Shown: positions 29,970 through 43,180, counted from the stretch's first letter. The stretch: DNA of 64,000 nt from Hoplostethus atlanticus (GCA_034670405.1 JAXDDX010000062.1:1426001-1490000); one strand, 5' to 3'. The notes: generated by a model not told the origin, from the letters alone. Translations and numbers: made by a program.

Positions 29970-30289
29970 GTAAGTTACATCATTTTTCCTGGTGAGTCAC
30001 GGAACGCCGGCTTCCGAAGGGGGTTATGTTAAGTGGACTAGTCTGTAATGCTCAATCCAGGGCATTAAAATACATTACTATCAACTATATTCGAGACGTG
30101 GCGAATATATTTTGCATAAAATGTATCCGACACGTTTAGTTTCCTTCATACAGAAACGGGAACCTAAATAAAAATCTATATAGAAACCTCCCCCCCTCAT
30201 GTTGTAAATGGTTCGCGCCGTGCGGAATCTTGTGCGTAAACGAAAGAGGCGGTAGCTCGTGGCAAACCATTCAGCGTTCAGTGCGCTTG

Positions 30290-30316
30290 TATATGACGTA
30301 TACGTATATGACGCAG
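30290..30316. promoter_or_regulatory. paired CRE-like half-sites upstream of NOCT
   Basis: TGACGTA (30294-30300) and TGACGCA (30309-30315) flank a TATACGTATA palindrome, about 490 bp upstream of the NOCT ATG. Published Xenopus work ties rhythmic nocturnin transcription to CREB at a CRE-like element. A role here is inference. Confidence 0.3.
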
Positions 30317-30319
30317 CAG

Positions 30320-31300
30320 TACTTTTATGTAAGACTCATTTCCCCTGAGGGACAACTTATAAATACAGTCTTGCTGATTAAGTCTTACTACTTACTCGTA
30401 ACTCTATTATCCAAAAAATGCTTAATGTAAAAAGTCCTTTTTTTTTTTTTAACCAAAGCACTATGCACTCACTATTTTTGGTTGCTTCCTTTGTTTTGCT
30501 CTATGTAAGTGGAGTTAATTCAGGCTAAACTGAGTTAGCTGTCTCGTGCCGTTATGTAACCAGGTGAAGGGTCAGTAGTTTCAAGATCTCATGCTCTCTT
30601 TCTCTGTTAATCATTCATGGGCTCTAGGTGGCAAACAAGGCACACGCTGGATGTTTTTCACGGCTGGAACAAGTGGGTATGTTGCAAAATTGCAAAGAGT
30701 GGGTGAAAGGGGGCAAAGAAAATAAGCCAAACTATAAAAATATCAAGTTAGTCAGACTTACAAGACTTTAAAAACAAAGAGGTAGAGAATCAGTATAAGA
30801 TCAACATGAGCAATCAAAAATGTTACAGATTTTTTTTGTTAAAAACATTAATATAAACGTTACATAATACCTATAGTAAACACATCTATTTTCTTAATTC
30901 AAAATTCTTAATTTTGGTACAAGAAAGTGATAAAATGTTCTCAAGCAATATATTTTCCTTGAACTTGGGTGCTCCTAACTCAAAATTAGTATAACTAATG
31001 TAAACAAACAATCTTGCTAAATCCAAACCTGCTGAATAACTGAAAAAAACTGTCAGGTTCCCATTTATAATTAGTATTTCTGCTTAATTACCTAAATAGC
31101 TCTTTTTCTTAATGCTTAATTGCTTAAGCAGAAGTTTAAACTTTTAAAAAAATACTGAAAATATACTACAGTAACTATAGTAGTTACTCTCTAACTCTGC
31201 TGAATGGATGGTTTATCCATACATCTGATGTCACTTGGAGACATATCCTCTTAAAATACACTATTTTGTGCTCACTTTTATCCAAAGGTTCTTACAGGAC
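30320..31300. other. intergenic, nothing recognised
   Basis: AT-rich sequence without coding signal or identifiable repeat. Confidence 0.5.
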
Positions 31301-31307
31301 CATGATT

Positions 31308-31430
31308 GGTATAGGTGCCGGGTTTATTTTTTTTAATGTTTTTTTTTTTTTAATGATCCATACATTGACTACTAATAGAGCTTCTAAACAATAAAAAACA
31401 GCCTTTTTCATGTTTATTTCACGTACATTG
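31308..31430 (+). repeat. dispersed repeat family C copy 2
   Basis: Shares ataggtgccgggtttattt, acattgactactaatagagc and catgtttatttcacgtacat with 23279-23400. It is followed by a gcctcattcacgaaacg stretch rich in acgaacgtttct repeats (31441-31515), not seen at copy 1. Confidence 0.65.
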
Positions 31431-32206
31431 CGCCTCATTCACGAAACGTGCATACGATCAGATTTGATCGTATAATGTTTGTACGAACGTTTCTACGAAC
31501 GTTTCTACGAACATAGTCGGATTCATAATTTTGTTAGTATCTGAATTCGTTTGATCGTTTGGTACGATCAAATCCTGCAAATGCTTGGAAACATGCGGGA
31601 ATGTGTTCATGTGTTTGGAAACATGCGGAAATGTGTTTGTGTACGCCTTACAAATACAACTACATAGTCCTACCATCTGATGAAGATGCAGCCTGGATTT
31701 GATCTGTGTCCAACGCCAATGCCGACTGGACACCCGACAGTGAGGTCTCTCCTATTATTAATTGATCCTCTGATCCATGTCGGATAGCGGCTCAGTGCGC
31801 TGCCGTGCTCCTGTGGCTGATAATACGCGTCTACTTCTCCTTATACTTTTTTGCAATCTAGTTTCATGTCAAACTTTCTTTTTTTTTTACCTCAGCAACG
31901 GTGTGTTTCTGCTGAAACAGCATTGACAGCGTTAATAATTTCTTGCCATGCTTTACTTTTATCAGTTCTTGTGACTCCGCTGCTTAAGCTTCTGAAAAAT
32001 CTGTTGTTTTTTTCTCATGCGCGCAACACTTCCATTTCGGACTCCGCCAAGTTCCTCTTTTCCCCTGGTTTACTTGCACACGACCCTTCAGTCTGCAGCC
32101 TTTTACGGTGTTGAACAGCGTTTAACTATGCAAATTGGCTTCAACAGGCACGCGCATCCAATTTACGAACGATCGGCATTCATCAACCTATGAACAGGTG
32201 ACAGGT

Positions 32207-32461
32207 GCCACTGACAGGCTCAGATTGTTATTCGAAGTGTCTGACAACATTACGGAAAGGATCCCTACCTACCTACCTACCTAACCAGAAGCAGAAGTTT
32301 TGCTCAAGGAGAAGTCTCGCTATGAAATCTGAAAGCTGAGGTGAGTTGTTGCAGGAAGAGGTTAGACAAAGGTTCCTGGTTAAACAAATGCCTATCTCTG
32401 TAGCGATCCTTTCCGTAATGTTGTCAGACACTTCGAATAACAATTTGAGCCTGTCAGTGGC
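32207..32461. repeat. long inverted repeat: 57-bp arms, one mismatch
   Basis: Arm 32207-32263 (begins gccactgacaggctcagatt) pairs with 32405-32461 (begins gatcctttccgtaatgttgt) at 56 of 57 positions, around a 141-base loop holding a (CTAC)n run. Transcribed, it would fold into a long near-perfect hairpin. No transposase and no target duplication were seen. Confidence 0.9.
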
Positions 32462-32599
32462 AAAAACAAGCACTTTTAGTGGACGTACTTTGATCGCGCA
32501 CAGTTGCCCCAACGGATTACGTTGCAGCCATTGCAGCCCATTTCGCGACCACCGGCTGAGGCGATCTGCTGGACCAATTCAAAACCTTTAGTACATATT

Positions 32600-34540
32600 T
32601 TGGGGTCGAAATGACTAATAGGGCCCAGGTTTAAAAATACCGGAATTACCCTTTAAGTCAATGGCACTGCATATGGACAACAGTTGTGACAAATCACTGC
32701 AATTAGGAGGCGTATTGATAGCTGTCATTCATTGCATTGTTGTGGTGCAATGTAATGACTGTAATGGTGCGAGTGAGGATTAAGGTGCAATTGTCTTCGC
32801 TTGATTCGCTAGATGATGAATATGGAGGGGAATGAAAGCACACCTTCGGTGCCTTTCGGAAGGAAGGATGGAAGTACAAGAACACACACACGTAATGTAA
32901 AAATAATAAGATGAAGTCTCATCAGCCTGTCTGTCTGACTACCAGATCTTTTTCAAAATGTTCCCCGTGGCAGAACATTTTCTACAATCCAATCATCCTG
33001 TATCTTCCCTAAAATATACAGGGACTGAGAAAGTCACAATGTGAGGAAGGGGTGGTGACTTTGAAAAAGGGTTTTAGCCTGTTAGAGTTCTTCTCCATCC
33101 ACTTTGAGTCCTCAAAGTCTTAAAAGTGGCAATACACAACTTCTTAAGTAACAATAAATAAATATGATGTATTTATACATTTTCAGTCAGTGTCTGCAGA
33201 TTTGGCTGTGTTAGCTGTCTTCTTCAGTGCCTGTGGCGGCTTACCTCAGCCTCAGGATAGATGCCGCTTCAAGATAGACAGCTCATCAGGGTGAGTGACA
33301 GGTGTTGACCGACTGAACGGGAGGAGGGCGGGACTAGCAACACACTCAACGGGAGACGTTGCATATTGTAGCTTTAACACAGAGTTGGATTTGAGACCAT
33401 TTATCTCAAGGGGAATCTTAATAATGACTATGATGCTGTACTTACAATAAATAAATAAAACAATCATAAATAAACAACACTCAAAAATAAATTATTTAAA
33501 AATGATTGACTTCTAATTCCTTTTCCCGCCTTTTCCCTGCATTAATTAAAAAAAACCAACTACATTTTCCTCCTCGTCAAATGGATTAACGTTGCTGTAT
33601 TTAATTACTGGTATAGCTATATGAAAAGGTCTGCACACTATTATTGGTATTGTCTTGTCTCACACCGCTATTCAGTGCTTTTTCATGACGTGTTTCTGTT
33701 ATTTTGTCCACCCGCTGTACATGCTAGTCGGGGTGTCTCATTAATCTTTGTGGGGAAGCTGATCATGTGTAAGTGCAGATATTTGATAGTAACGCCCAAA
33801 AAGTCTCTCAGCCGCGCAGAACGGAAATGCTGATATCAGACTACATGGAGACGCGAAGAGGAAAGGTTACGACTCCTCGGAGCCGACTATTTCCTCAGCA
33901 GTTTTGTACCTCATTTGACAAAGTACTGCTGATAGAGCAAAAGCAAATGTGTGAAATGCATGAAGGTGTGTGTGTGTGTGTCCGTTGGCCGTTGCCTAAG
34001 TAGTATTTCTGGGCGATTACCCAGGCTTTTATCCTCATGAATGTAGTTTAAGTGGGGATCTTAACTGTGACTGGTCATGCATACACATTTAAAGCTTGGA
34101 CTTCAAGTGCTAATATTAGTTAAGACGGATTAGACAGGAGAACTTCCCACCTCATCTGACTAAGGCCCCCCCCCCCCCCAAACAAAAGAAAGTAAAACTA
34201 AGAAAAACTAATTTTAATTTGGCAGTAAAGTGCACTAAAAATCACTTTGAAAGATGACTGATGATGTACAGTTATTATGTCAAGATCAGAAGTGTGTGTG
34301 TGTGTGTATTGAGGGTTTACTTTTTGCTTCAGCTGTTCCACCACTAGGTGGTGCCCAAGCTCCACGTCTCCACATCTACAGTATACAGTTTTCATTACTT
34401 TCCAAAAGCCGGCCTGGATTAATATGTTCACGTGTGGATAACGAGATCAGAGGAACAAATGCCAAACCCAACGTTAATATGGAATAGGAGCAACGATTCA
34501 AAGCCTTGAGCCCTTCCCTAGACGGAGTTAGTGTTCCCAG
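32600..34540. other. intergenic, nothing recognised
   Basis: No gene found. Short GT runs at 33965-33981 and 34290-34307, and a poly-C run near 34168-34179. Confidence 0.45.
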
Positions 34541-34559
34541 GGGAGGTCAGTCGTTTCAT

Positions 34560-35050
34560 TGGACTGTAAAGTAATTTACAAGGGGGGAGGGGGTGCGTGG
34601 TAATCCAGGGACGCGAAGTCGAAAACCACAAAGAGTGATGCTGCACCGCCTCGTCATGGCCGTTGTTCCCTCTGACCCGAGGGCCTGCGCCCCTGGGGGC
34701 CCGTGGGTAAATTCAGCACGGTAGAGACCGCGGAACGTCACCCTACCGCATCTCTCGAGGTCCAAAATTAAAATGGCCATAAAAAGTTGCTGCCCTCGAG
34801 CTCCCCCAACAGATGGAGAAAGGGCGGCCGACGGGACCGGGCGATCGATGTCTCCTCTGCCGCTCAGACCTGAGCGCGATCGATTCCCTCTCTCCGCGAA
34901 CAGGAGGTGTTGATGGACTGAAGGTGCTGCCTAAGGGAGTGGAAGAAAAGCAAAAAAAACAAACCCTACAAGGCGGCTCCGACCGAGAGGAGGGTTCAAA
35001 CACACCCTCTACCCGTCTGTTCAGATGGAGATGGAGTTGAACTGAAATGA
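34560..35050. other. GC- and CpG-rich block, function unknown
   Basis: Unlike its AT-rich surroundings, this block has many CpGs (gatcgatgtctcctctgccg, gagcgcgatcgattcc). No convincing protein frame on either strand. Could be a CpG-rich promoter or a conserved regulatory element. Confidence 0.35.
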
Positions 35051-35099
35051 TGTCATAGGATAGGGGCCTCTCCTCTCTCACCCCTGCAAGCCCAGGTTA

Positions 35100-37900
35100 G
35101 ACCAGCCATGCTCTGATGTAAGTTATATGACAATAGACTCGACCTGGATAAAGTTGCCAACACCCTCATCCAAAGAAAAGAAAAGGAAGGAAAGAGGAAA
35201 GAAAGAACTTCTGCAGGTTTCAGAAAGCCAAATTAGAAGCCTTTGTAAAGCTAACTCAATTGAAGACCAATTTAACAAACAAAATAAAGAAACAAAAATG
35301 TGTCTATTTTTCTGATTCAACACAGCTAATGAAGTTCTGAAGCTATAAATGAGCAGCAAAGAATACGGACACTTGGGAATGGATATTTTAGTAATCTCCA
35401 ACTGTGTTCATGAAAGTGCATGTGATGTTTGTCACATTGCATCAACCTTCCTTTCCAACTCTGCCTTGACTAAATATCACTTAATAAAAATAATCTATCA
35501 TTATATGATGAAAAAATAACACCTCTAATGACAAGACATATGATAGTTTTTAAGGCCTCAAATTGAATACTGTTATTGACCTGTTTTGGATTTAAGCTAC
35601 AAAAAGCTGATATTTTTTCAATTTGACCATTTTCATGTTTAAAGAAATTTGTATTGCTGCCAAAATTCCAATAAATGACTAGTGTTCAGTGTTTTCCCCA
35701 CATTTTATTCTAATCAGGGTGAAAAAGCCTCTGTAGCAGCATTTAGAGCATCATGGGACACTAAAACTCTCCACTGAAGCCCAGACTAATGAAACGCTTC
35801 TAGGTGGGTTAGCAGCTCCTGAAGGCAGGGTGAGGCAGGTTTCATTACAGGTTTTACAGACTGACACCCCTGAAGCTGTTGAGGAAAATCCTCCCACATC
35901 ACACTGGAATGATTCCTCTGGTCAGACATCTGATAGAAAAACAACAACAATAAAAACATATTCAATAGCTGTGGTCAGGGCGTTTATTCTCAAACTACAT
36001 TAAACTTACATTGAACTTAAAAAAAAATCCAACCTATTGATAACTCAATCCTGATTTGTAGTTAAAAGACCAGCACCAGCGAACCGATATTTTGGATTAG
36101 CGGCATTCCTCATAAATGGCCCCTAAAATACAGTCTGATCTTCATCTGAGTCACAACCATAGATAAACACAACGTGATTTAACAAGTAACGTTGACTTGC
36201 GTTGACCTGACGGTGACCATTGGGGGTGTGTTTCGCCTCAAGGCTTGCGGGGGTGACTAGGTGTCCTCCCTGACAAAAGCCAGCAGCAGATCCACTCTCT
36301 CAGCACCCCCCCGACAGCTCTTTCTAATCGGCGGATGTTTTCCGCTTGACATCTCCAGGCGAAGGTCAAACTTTCTAAAAGCCTTGGAGAAAGCCGCGAG
36401 GGAATAAAACCTGCGTGTTATTCCTCTCTGACTCTTTTTTACTTCTCTTTGCCCTCGCTTTCTTTTTTTTTTTTTCCCCGTTTTCCTCCACCCCAATTGG
36501 TTCTCCACTCCGGCGTGTCGCTGGCAACTCTCAACCCCATTGCGTTCTTCACATCTGTTGGTTTATCGCTCTTTCTGTTGCTCCTCCCCCCCTCCCCGTC
36601 AACAGTCTTTGGTGCAGAAGGCTAAGACGACAAAGCGGGCGCAAGTCAGTGTGGAGTGGGTTAGCTTTGTAGGCTTTACATTTCAGGTGCCGTGTAGATT
36701 CCTCAGTGTTGAGTAAGTAGTGGGGGGTGACAAGTTGTCAGGCAGTGTCAAGGGGGGGGTAGTAACAGCCTGTGTGTGTGTGTGTGTGTGTGTGTGTGGC
36801 TATGCTGCGGAAGGTGAATACAATCATAGAGGGTTCTGTTGTTATTTAACGCTTCGGTTTCCCCCTAGGAATAACATTCCCGGTTGTTTGGCCTTCCAAA
36901 GTAGTTGCTGATGATTTTTTATTTTACAAGTGCAGACCAAAACACACATACACAGAAAAACACTCATCTTTATAAAAAACAACAACAACACTCATCTTAC
37001 AAAGCGGCACTGGTTCCAGAGGAGTGGAGGCCAAGGTAAAGCCAAGAAATACCCAGCATGTAGTCTTTCATGCTGTCACCCTTCACCTCCTCCTCTTCCT
37101 CCTCCTCGTCCGTCTCTCCAGTTGAGTCACCCCGGTCACCCCGGGTTGCTTCAGTGCAGTGTTTTCTCAGCATTTGTGCATCGTCAATAAAACCGTAGTG
37201 GTAAAGAAAAAAGATTAGTGAACTATGACCTGCAGCAGGTGTTCATTATGAGGCCAAACAACCACCAATAATAAACTAAAATCAAGTGCAGCTTCAAAAA
37301 AGCACGAGCTGATAGCATGATAAATAAGCAAAGGTTTATTTATTTAATTTTGTCTTATTTTTTAATCATTTTCATGAGATTTGAATTTTCCGCAAATAAA
37401 AAGGGGGGTAACAATATGATTCAATATGATAAGAATATATCAGTGATTTGCTTGCGAGAAACAGACGCAATTTCCCAATATCATCAGTGACATTTTCACA
37501 TAAATGTTATAAATGTTAAATCTTCTAAAGCTGCTTGAAGCGATAGCGGTAAATAAAAAGCTGGGTAGCTTATGGCCCCCAGTGGGTGATCATCACGAGG
37601 CAAACAAACCCTATCTTCATGTAACTTACATCAGTTTGATACGACTTATTATGATATATATACCATGAATTAATGTAATGTTTTACGTTAGCCTAAAAAG
37701 GTGGTAAAATCTATTCAGCAAAAAAAAGGGTGGATAAAATGTATTTAGGTTTAAACCTCGTCCTCCCAGGAGGGGCTGTCCTGTAGCGGAAAATATACTG
37801 TGAAATGAGGATACAAATAAACCGATAAACAAATAAACATAAAAATAAGGGAATGATCTTGTACACTCGACTTATTCAGTACAAGGGAACGAGGTCTATC
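35100..37900. other. intergenic, simple repeats only
   Basis: No gene recognised. A (GT)14 run is at about 36771-36799; T-, A- and C-rich patches at 36465-36490 and 37080-37120. Confidence 0.45.
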
Positions 37901-37994
37901 TGGTCTCCTCGATGTGGTAAATAGTGACCTCGATGCATGTGCTTGAAAGTTTGTGAACCCTACAGGGGGTGGTCATTATTTCATATATTCCATC

Positions 37995-38120
37995 CATCCG
38001 TCGCCGTGGCAACAGGGCAAGCAGAGCAGCCCAGACGTCCTTTTCCCCAGCAACTTCCTCCAGCTCCTCCTGGGGGGAGCCCCAAGCGCTCCCGGGCATG
38101 CTGGGAGATGTAGTCCTTCC
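37995..38120. promoter_or_regulatory. ZNF143/THAP11-like and RFX X-box-like motifs
   Basis: On minus, GGACTACATCTCCCAGCATG at about 38096-38116 is close to the ZNF143/Ronin consensus ACTACAATTCCCAGAATGC. gtcgccgtggcaac near 38000 is close to the RFX X-box GTTGCCATGGCAAC. Such pairs mark promoters or loop anchors. No gene start was found next to them. Confidence 0.35.
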
Positions 38121-38199
38121 TGGGTCTCCTCCCAGTTGGTCTTGCCCCTCCTTAGCATGTGGCATAATTTCCTCTAAAACCATATGAAATTGGTAAATA

Positions 38200-41100
38200 T
38201 AGATTCTTTATTTCAGTTAAGGAAAGGGGTCATTTTGTTTAAACAAGGACTTCATGGTAAAAACTTTCTATAATTACACTCACTGTGTATTTTGTTTCAT
38301 ACTCTGGCCATTTTGAGCCTTCTTTCCTCTTCTGTCCCCTGGTTTCACCTTACCACCCCTCTCTCTCTCTCTCTCTTTGCCCGACTCCCTTTCTGAAGCT
38401 TCCCAGCCGAGTGTTCGGTTGATACCGAGGCTAAACGTGCAAACGCAACGCCAGGTCCCGCAAATTAAATATGTAAAAGAAACAAATATATTCTTATGTT
38501 ATTGGGTTTGCTTGTCGCTCCTTGTACGCGCACCCTGTTGTGGGGCGAAGCGTCAGCTGCCGTGGTTCAGGCCCATTAAATCTGAATGCCGCGGCAGTTA
38601 CATGACGTTTATTAAAATTTTGCCGCTCGGCTCGCCAGCTGCGCGTGTTAACTCGGTTATTTTTAGGTGCCGGTAATGGCTTACAGATTATAGCAGGTTG
38701 CGGGGCCGACAACAGAGCCTCATAATAAGGACTTAATGAAATATGAGCCTTCAAGCTTACTCTTGTTTAAAAGGTGTTCCAGTAACACTCTCTCTCTCTT
38801 TTTCTGTCTATGTCTGTTGTTTGTTCTGCAGCTCCATTCTTTCCCTCCCTGTTCGCAGCCTTTGCATAAGAGGCCGTTTATCAAACCAACTGGGGAAGGG
38901 AGAAGGAGTAAAAAAAAAAAAGATTGATTACACTGTTTGAGTAGAAAAAGTTTTGCTCCTGTGAGTTCATTATTCCTCTGGAAATCTAATGGAAGCAGCC
39001 GAATCTTCAGTTGCACATATGATATTGTAATGCACCGACTAATGCACATACAACCGCAACAGGGACTCATGCATGCTCAGGAACAACGCTATGGCGGACG
39101 TTTATTTTGCAGACAATAACACCCCCCCCTCCCGCTCGCAGTAATGGACTGGCTGACTGGCTTTCTCTACCACTGCTTTTGCAGCTCTTCAACCCTGACA
39201 GCGCAACTCAGTCCTTGACTGAAGTTGCCGGTGTTTTTGTACCCTGCCCCCCGACCCTCCAGCAATGCCGCACGTTTATTTTTATACCATGCGAGCATAC
39301 TGAAAAGCAGCATGATTCGCCCAGTCCTCTCCTGTGTCTCCGAGCTATAAGCGGGGGATCCAAAGGCTTTTTACTGGGAGCCACCCCCCCTCGATTCTTT
39401 ACATTTCTTTCTGTCATTTCTGAATTTCAGCTTCTTTGCCTCCCTTCATCTCTCCCACCCTCGCTTGTTTCTCATTTCTCTCTCTCTGTCTGTAATACTT
39501 TCATGTGGGAATCTCTTTGCATGTTGTACCTTTACACACAGTACGCATGCATAACATTAAAGTACCTAAACATTAAAAAGACGTTTCTACTTATTTTCTC
39601 CATCATCTCCCACCTCTTCCATCGTTTTCTCTTTGCGGTTGCTAGCAACTGTGAAGCCCCTGTATTGGATTGTGGATTGAAGCCGATATTTTGTGGATAA
39701 AAGAGAGACACCTTCATGATTTATTGGAGTGCCTAGAATTGATCCAAATGAGCCTTTTTAATCCAAAGAGCATTCTAGCCCTCCTATTTGTCTTCCAAGC
39801 TTATTTCTTTTGCTGATATTCTTAAAATTTGACAATTTTCACACCAAAAAGAATTGTATTGTGTGTGTGTATCATATCCATCATATCAATGGCCTCACAC
39901 ACACATACATACATACTATGCACGCAAATAGTCAAACACCACAACACTACCCCCTCCTCACTCACACCCACACACACACCACACGCCATCTAACCAGCTC
40001 CTCTCCATTTCAGGTGTGTGTGTTGCAGTTGTGTTTTTTTTTTTTTTAACTCCCGATCCTAACTTTCCATTCCATTTAACATGATCAGTTCATTAGGAAA
40101 ACGAAGCGTGGGGCCCTAATGAGGCCTTGTTAACGAGGGAGAGCAAATTGCCTCCACCAGCTCAGAAGAAGGCAAGCTAAAAAAAGAGAGAGAAAGAGAG
40201 GGGGCGAGAGAGCAATGTGAGAAACCTTCAGGAAGTCACACACACTCTGTTTGAATTTTTGAGATCAGTTCTTAATATGACAAGCCACTCTCAAATGACA
40301 ATTCAATGATGAAACTTTATTGACTTTATTAGTTTTCGCAAAAGTAATAGGATTCTGCAGGGGAAAAGGCAAATAGAATATAGGCACACAATGAAAATAT
40401 AAAATAAACAATGAAAACAGCAGGAATAATAAACATGATAAAAAACTAGAATTAAAGAAAAATATATCCAAGGCATTCCAAAATGGGTTAAAAAGCCTTT
40501 ATTCTATTTGGCTAGTCTTTATGATAAGTTACACACCAAGAGGAAGTGACCTCACATATATACTATGATTGGTAAGCGGATTAGAATGATTACCAATGAT
40601 CATCTCAGAGTGCCACGTCATGGTCCATAAGCATGACTCAGCAGATGCAAAAACAAAGATGACAGAACAATATAAAGATGCAACATGCAAAAGAGCTACA
40701 TAGAACCACCAAAGGGGCATTCAAGAGGGCGCCATTTGTGGCTTTTAATGTGAAAATCCAGTGACGCTCACAGCAAAGATAGAAGTAGATTCTGGTTTAG
40801 TATGGATTTTAATAAAAAGATGGAACTTTAATGATCTCCGTGGGGATTTTGGGTCATCGCAGCGACAAAATAATAATAATAGGATACAGCAAAGAGGTAT
40901 TACAGGTATTAAACATAATGCAACCATTCCAGCTTGTTAAAAAACATAGTATGAATGAATAGAAAAGAATTACAACATGATGAGGTTGTTCAAAATAATA
41001 GCGGTAGAAAATAGAGACAAAGTAAAAAATAAAGTAAATATGTACAATATGAAAATGCACAAAAATGTGAGGATCCCCCGAAACGCCGCAGGCAGAAACA

Positions 41101-42000
41101 AACTAATTTCTCTCAACTCGCCGACAGTTTATGTAAAGATAGAGGAAAATAAGAGGAGCAGCTCACAGCCGCAAAAAAAACAAACAGTTGATGCAATACA
41201 TATTTCCCCCAAGAAAACAACAAGCTGGAAACAACGTCAGGAAGCAAACAGGCATCAGGTGTCAAGACGTGAATCCCGGGAATGTATTTTTGTGTGTGAA
41301 AAAGGAATGCTGTGAAACATGCCTTTTTCGAAAACAAATGGAATACAAACTTCCCATAACTTTCCAATTAACCATCAGATAGAGCTTTGCTTTTTTGTTT
41401 TACCAGAAAATGTCGGAAAATGCACTTCAGGAGTCACTTATTTTATTTTCCTGTCTCCAGAAAGTCTGCTTGGGTTGATGCCAGGCAATGCAAGTCAATG
41501 AAGAAATGGAGCAGAAATAAAACCTACTGAAAAGTGTTCTGTCTGTACTTTTCTATACATAACTACAACTACATACATAACTACAAGTGTCAAACACAAA
41601 TATCCCTAATGCTTACACGGCTGGCCACCACTGGGATATTCTGGCCATAATGTTCTTTACCTAAGACCCGCCTATAAAAGACTATTGGAAAAGGAAAATT
41701 GTCCATATTTGGAATGGGGACAGTATCACTTTTGCTTTGTGGGTGCTTTGACTCATCATTGATCATCAGAGACCACATACAAGCCTACTAAACAAAAAGC
41801 AACGGTTACTTAGACAAGGGGATGTATGGGAATTGGAACAAGAAATAAAAAGGCTGATCAGAGCTGACAAAAGCAGCATAAGGACAAGGTGGAGAGTGCT
41901 CTGATTGGGTGCAGTGCAAGGAAAGAGACCATGGCCATGACAAGTGGCACCCATAAGAGCAAAGGGAGAAGAGAAAGTATTTAAGGTTTTAAGATTGGCC
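38200..42000. other. intergenic, no gene recognised
   Basis: Contains a short (CT)n at about 38358-38377 and a stretch near 40815-40860 whose reverse complement (ccccacggagatcattaaag) resembles a LINE 3' tail. The 197-codon frame at 39107-39700 has low-complexity, unpatterned composition and was not accepted. Confidence 0.4.
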
Positions 42001-42002
42001 CT

Positions 42003-43180
42003 GTGACCCCCCCCTACACCTGCATGCCATTGAGGAAGAGACATAGAGTCACTGTCTACCAATCAGCTACCCAAAAGGCCCTCAAACTCTGTAGTGCCTA
42101 CAAAAACCCAGGTCCTGGTGGAATCCCTGGCCACGCTCTTAAATACCATCCTCATCAATCGGCAAGGCATTTCTTCAAACATTTTCCAGCTTTTGACTTT
42201 TTCCAGGAAAAAGTCAGTCATTGTTCCTGTCCCCAAAACGGCTAAACCATCCTCTCTAAACGACTACTGCCCCATTGCTCTGACATGCCTCACGATGAAA
42301 TGTTTTAAAAAGGTCATCAATGTTTCCAATTTGCCTATCAGGCAGCGCGGGGATGCTCTCCTGACCCTGCTTAATGTACTTTACGGACATCTCGATGGCC
42401 GCAAATCCAATGCCAAGGTTTTCTTCTTTGACTTCTCATCAGCATTTAACGCAATTAATCCCACCATTCTAGCTGAAAGACTCAGTCAGACCTTTGGCTT
42501 GCCCGGGATATCGTAGATCCTTGACAAACACGGGCACGCCTCAAGACTGTATTTTGTCACCGCTTCATCCTCTAACTGTGTCAGTCGTCATCCCAACAGA
42601 CGCCTGATTCAATTGCTCTAGTTAGCCAGTTAGTTGGTCAAAACAAACTTTTTGAGGAAATTGGCCTCCTAAACCGTTTTTGTATAACCTACTGGTATGG
42701 TAACACAAATGTCTAACAAAGGAACAGGTTCAGGGGAACTGTGACTATTGTCAGCAGGATGCTTGGAGCCCAGTAGGACTGTCTGGGCGACATCTACAGC
42801 AAGAAGGGCCCTCACTAAAGCTGTATGGGTCTTGTCTGACTCCACTCACCCTTTGAATAGGGAAGTTGAGTATTTCCCGTCTCCGCACTCTCTCCTTAAT
42901 GCACACCCAATTTTTTTTTCTCATGGTTAGGCTATGATGAACTATATGTCTGGCCAGCTGGCTCGCCAGACAGCAGCCTGAACTAGGTATAGGCTTTGGT
43001 GGTGGTTTTGGGATGATGATGGTAGTGATGATGATGATAATGACGCTTTGGTGATGATGCTGCAGATTGTTGTAATGTAATGTCATGTCTTGTGTTATCG
43101 CAAACTTTTTACCACCAGAAATTCCCTGTGAGGGATAATAAAGTTAATCAATCAATCAGTCAATCAGTCAATCGGTTATG
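42003..43180 (+). mobile_element. LINE fragment (CR1/L2/Rex1-like), 5'-truncated and broken
   Basis: Frames at 42003-42245 and 42094-42516 hold reverse-transcriptase pieces: NPGPGGIPGHALK, VPVPKTAKPSSLNDYCPIAL and the first catalytic motif FFDFSSAFNAINP, in two frames. Further RT-like words follow to about 42900 with stops. The 3' end carries accagaaattccctgtgagg-gataataaag and a tandem (tcaatcag)n tail (43144-43176). Dead copy. Confidence 0.8.

Noticed and set aside
37896..38183. 95-codon minus frame next to the ZNF143-like motif
   Set aside because: No recognisable family and no conserved pattern; the motif region is better explained as non-coding.
39107..39700. 197-codon plus frame
   Set aside because: Composition follows pyrimidine-rich DNA; no domain pattern, no splice support; probably chance.
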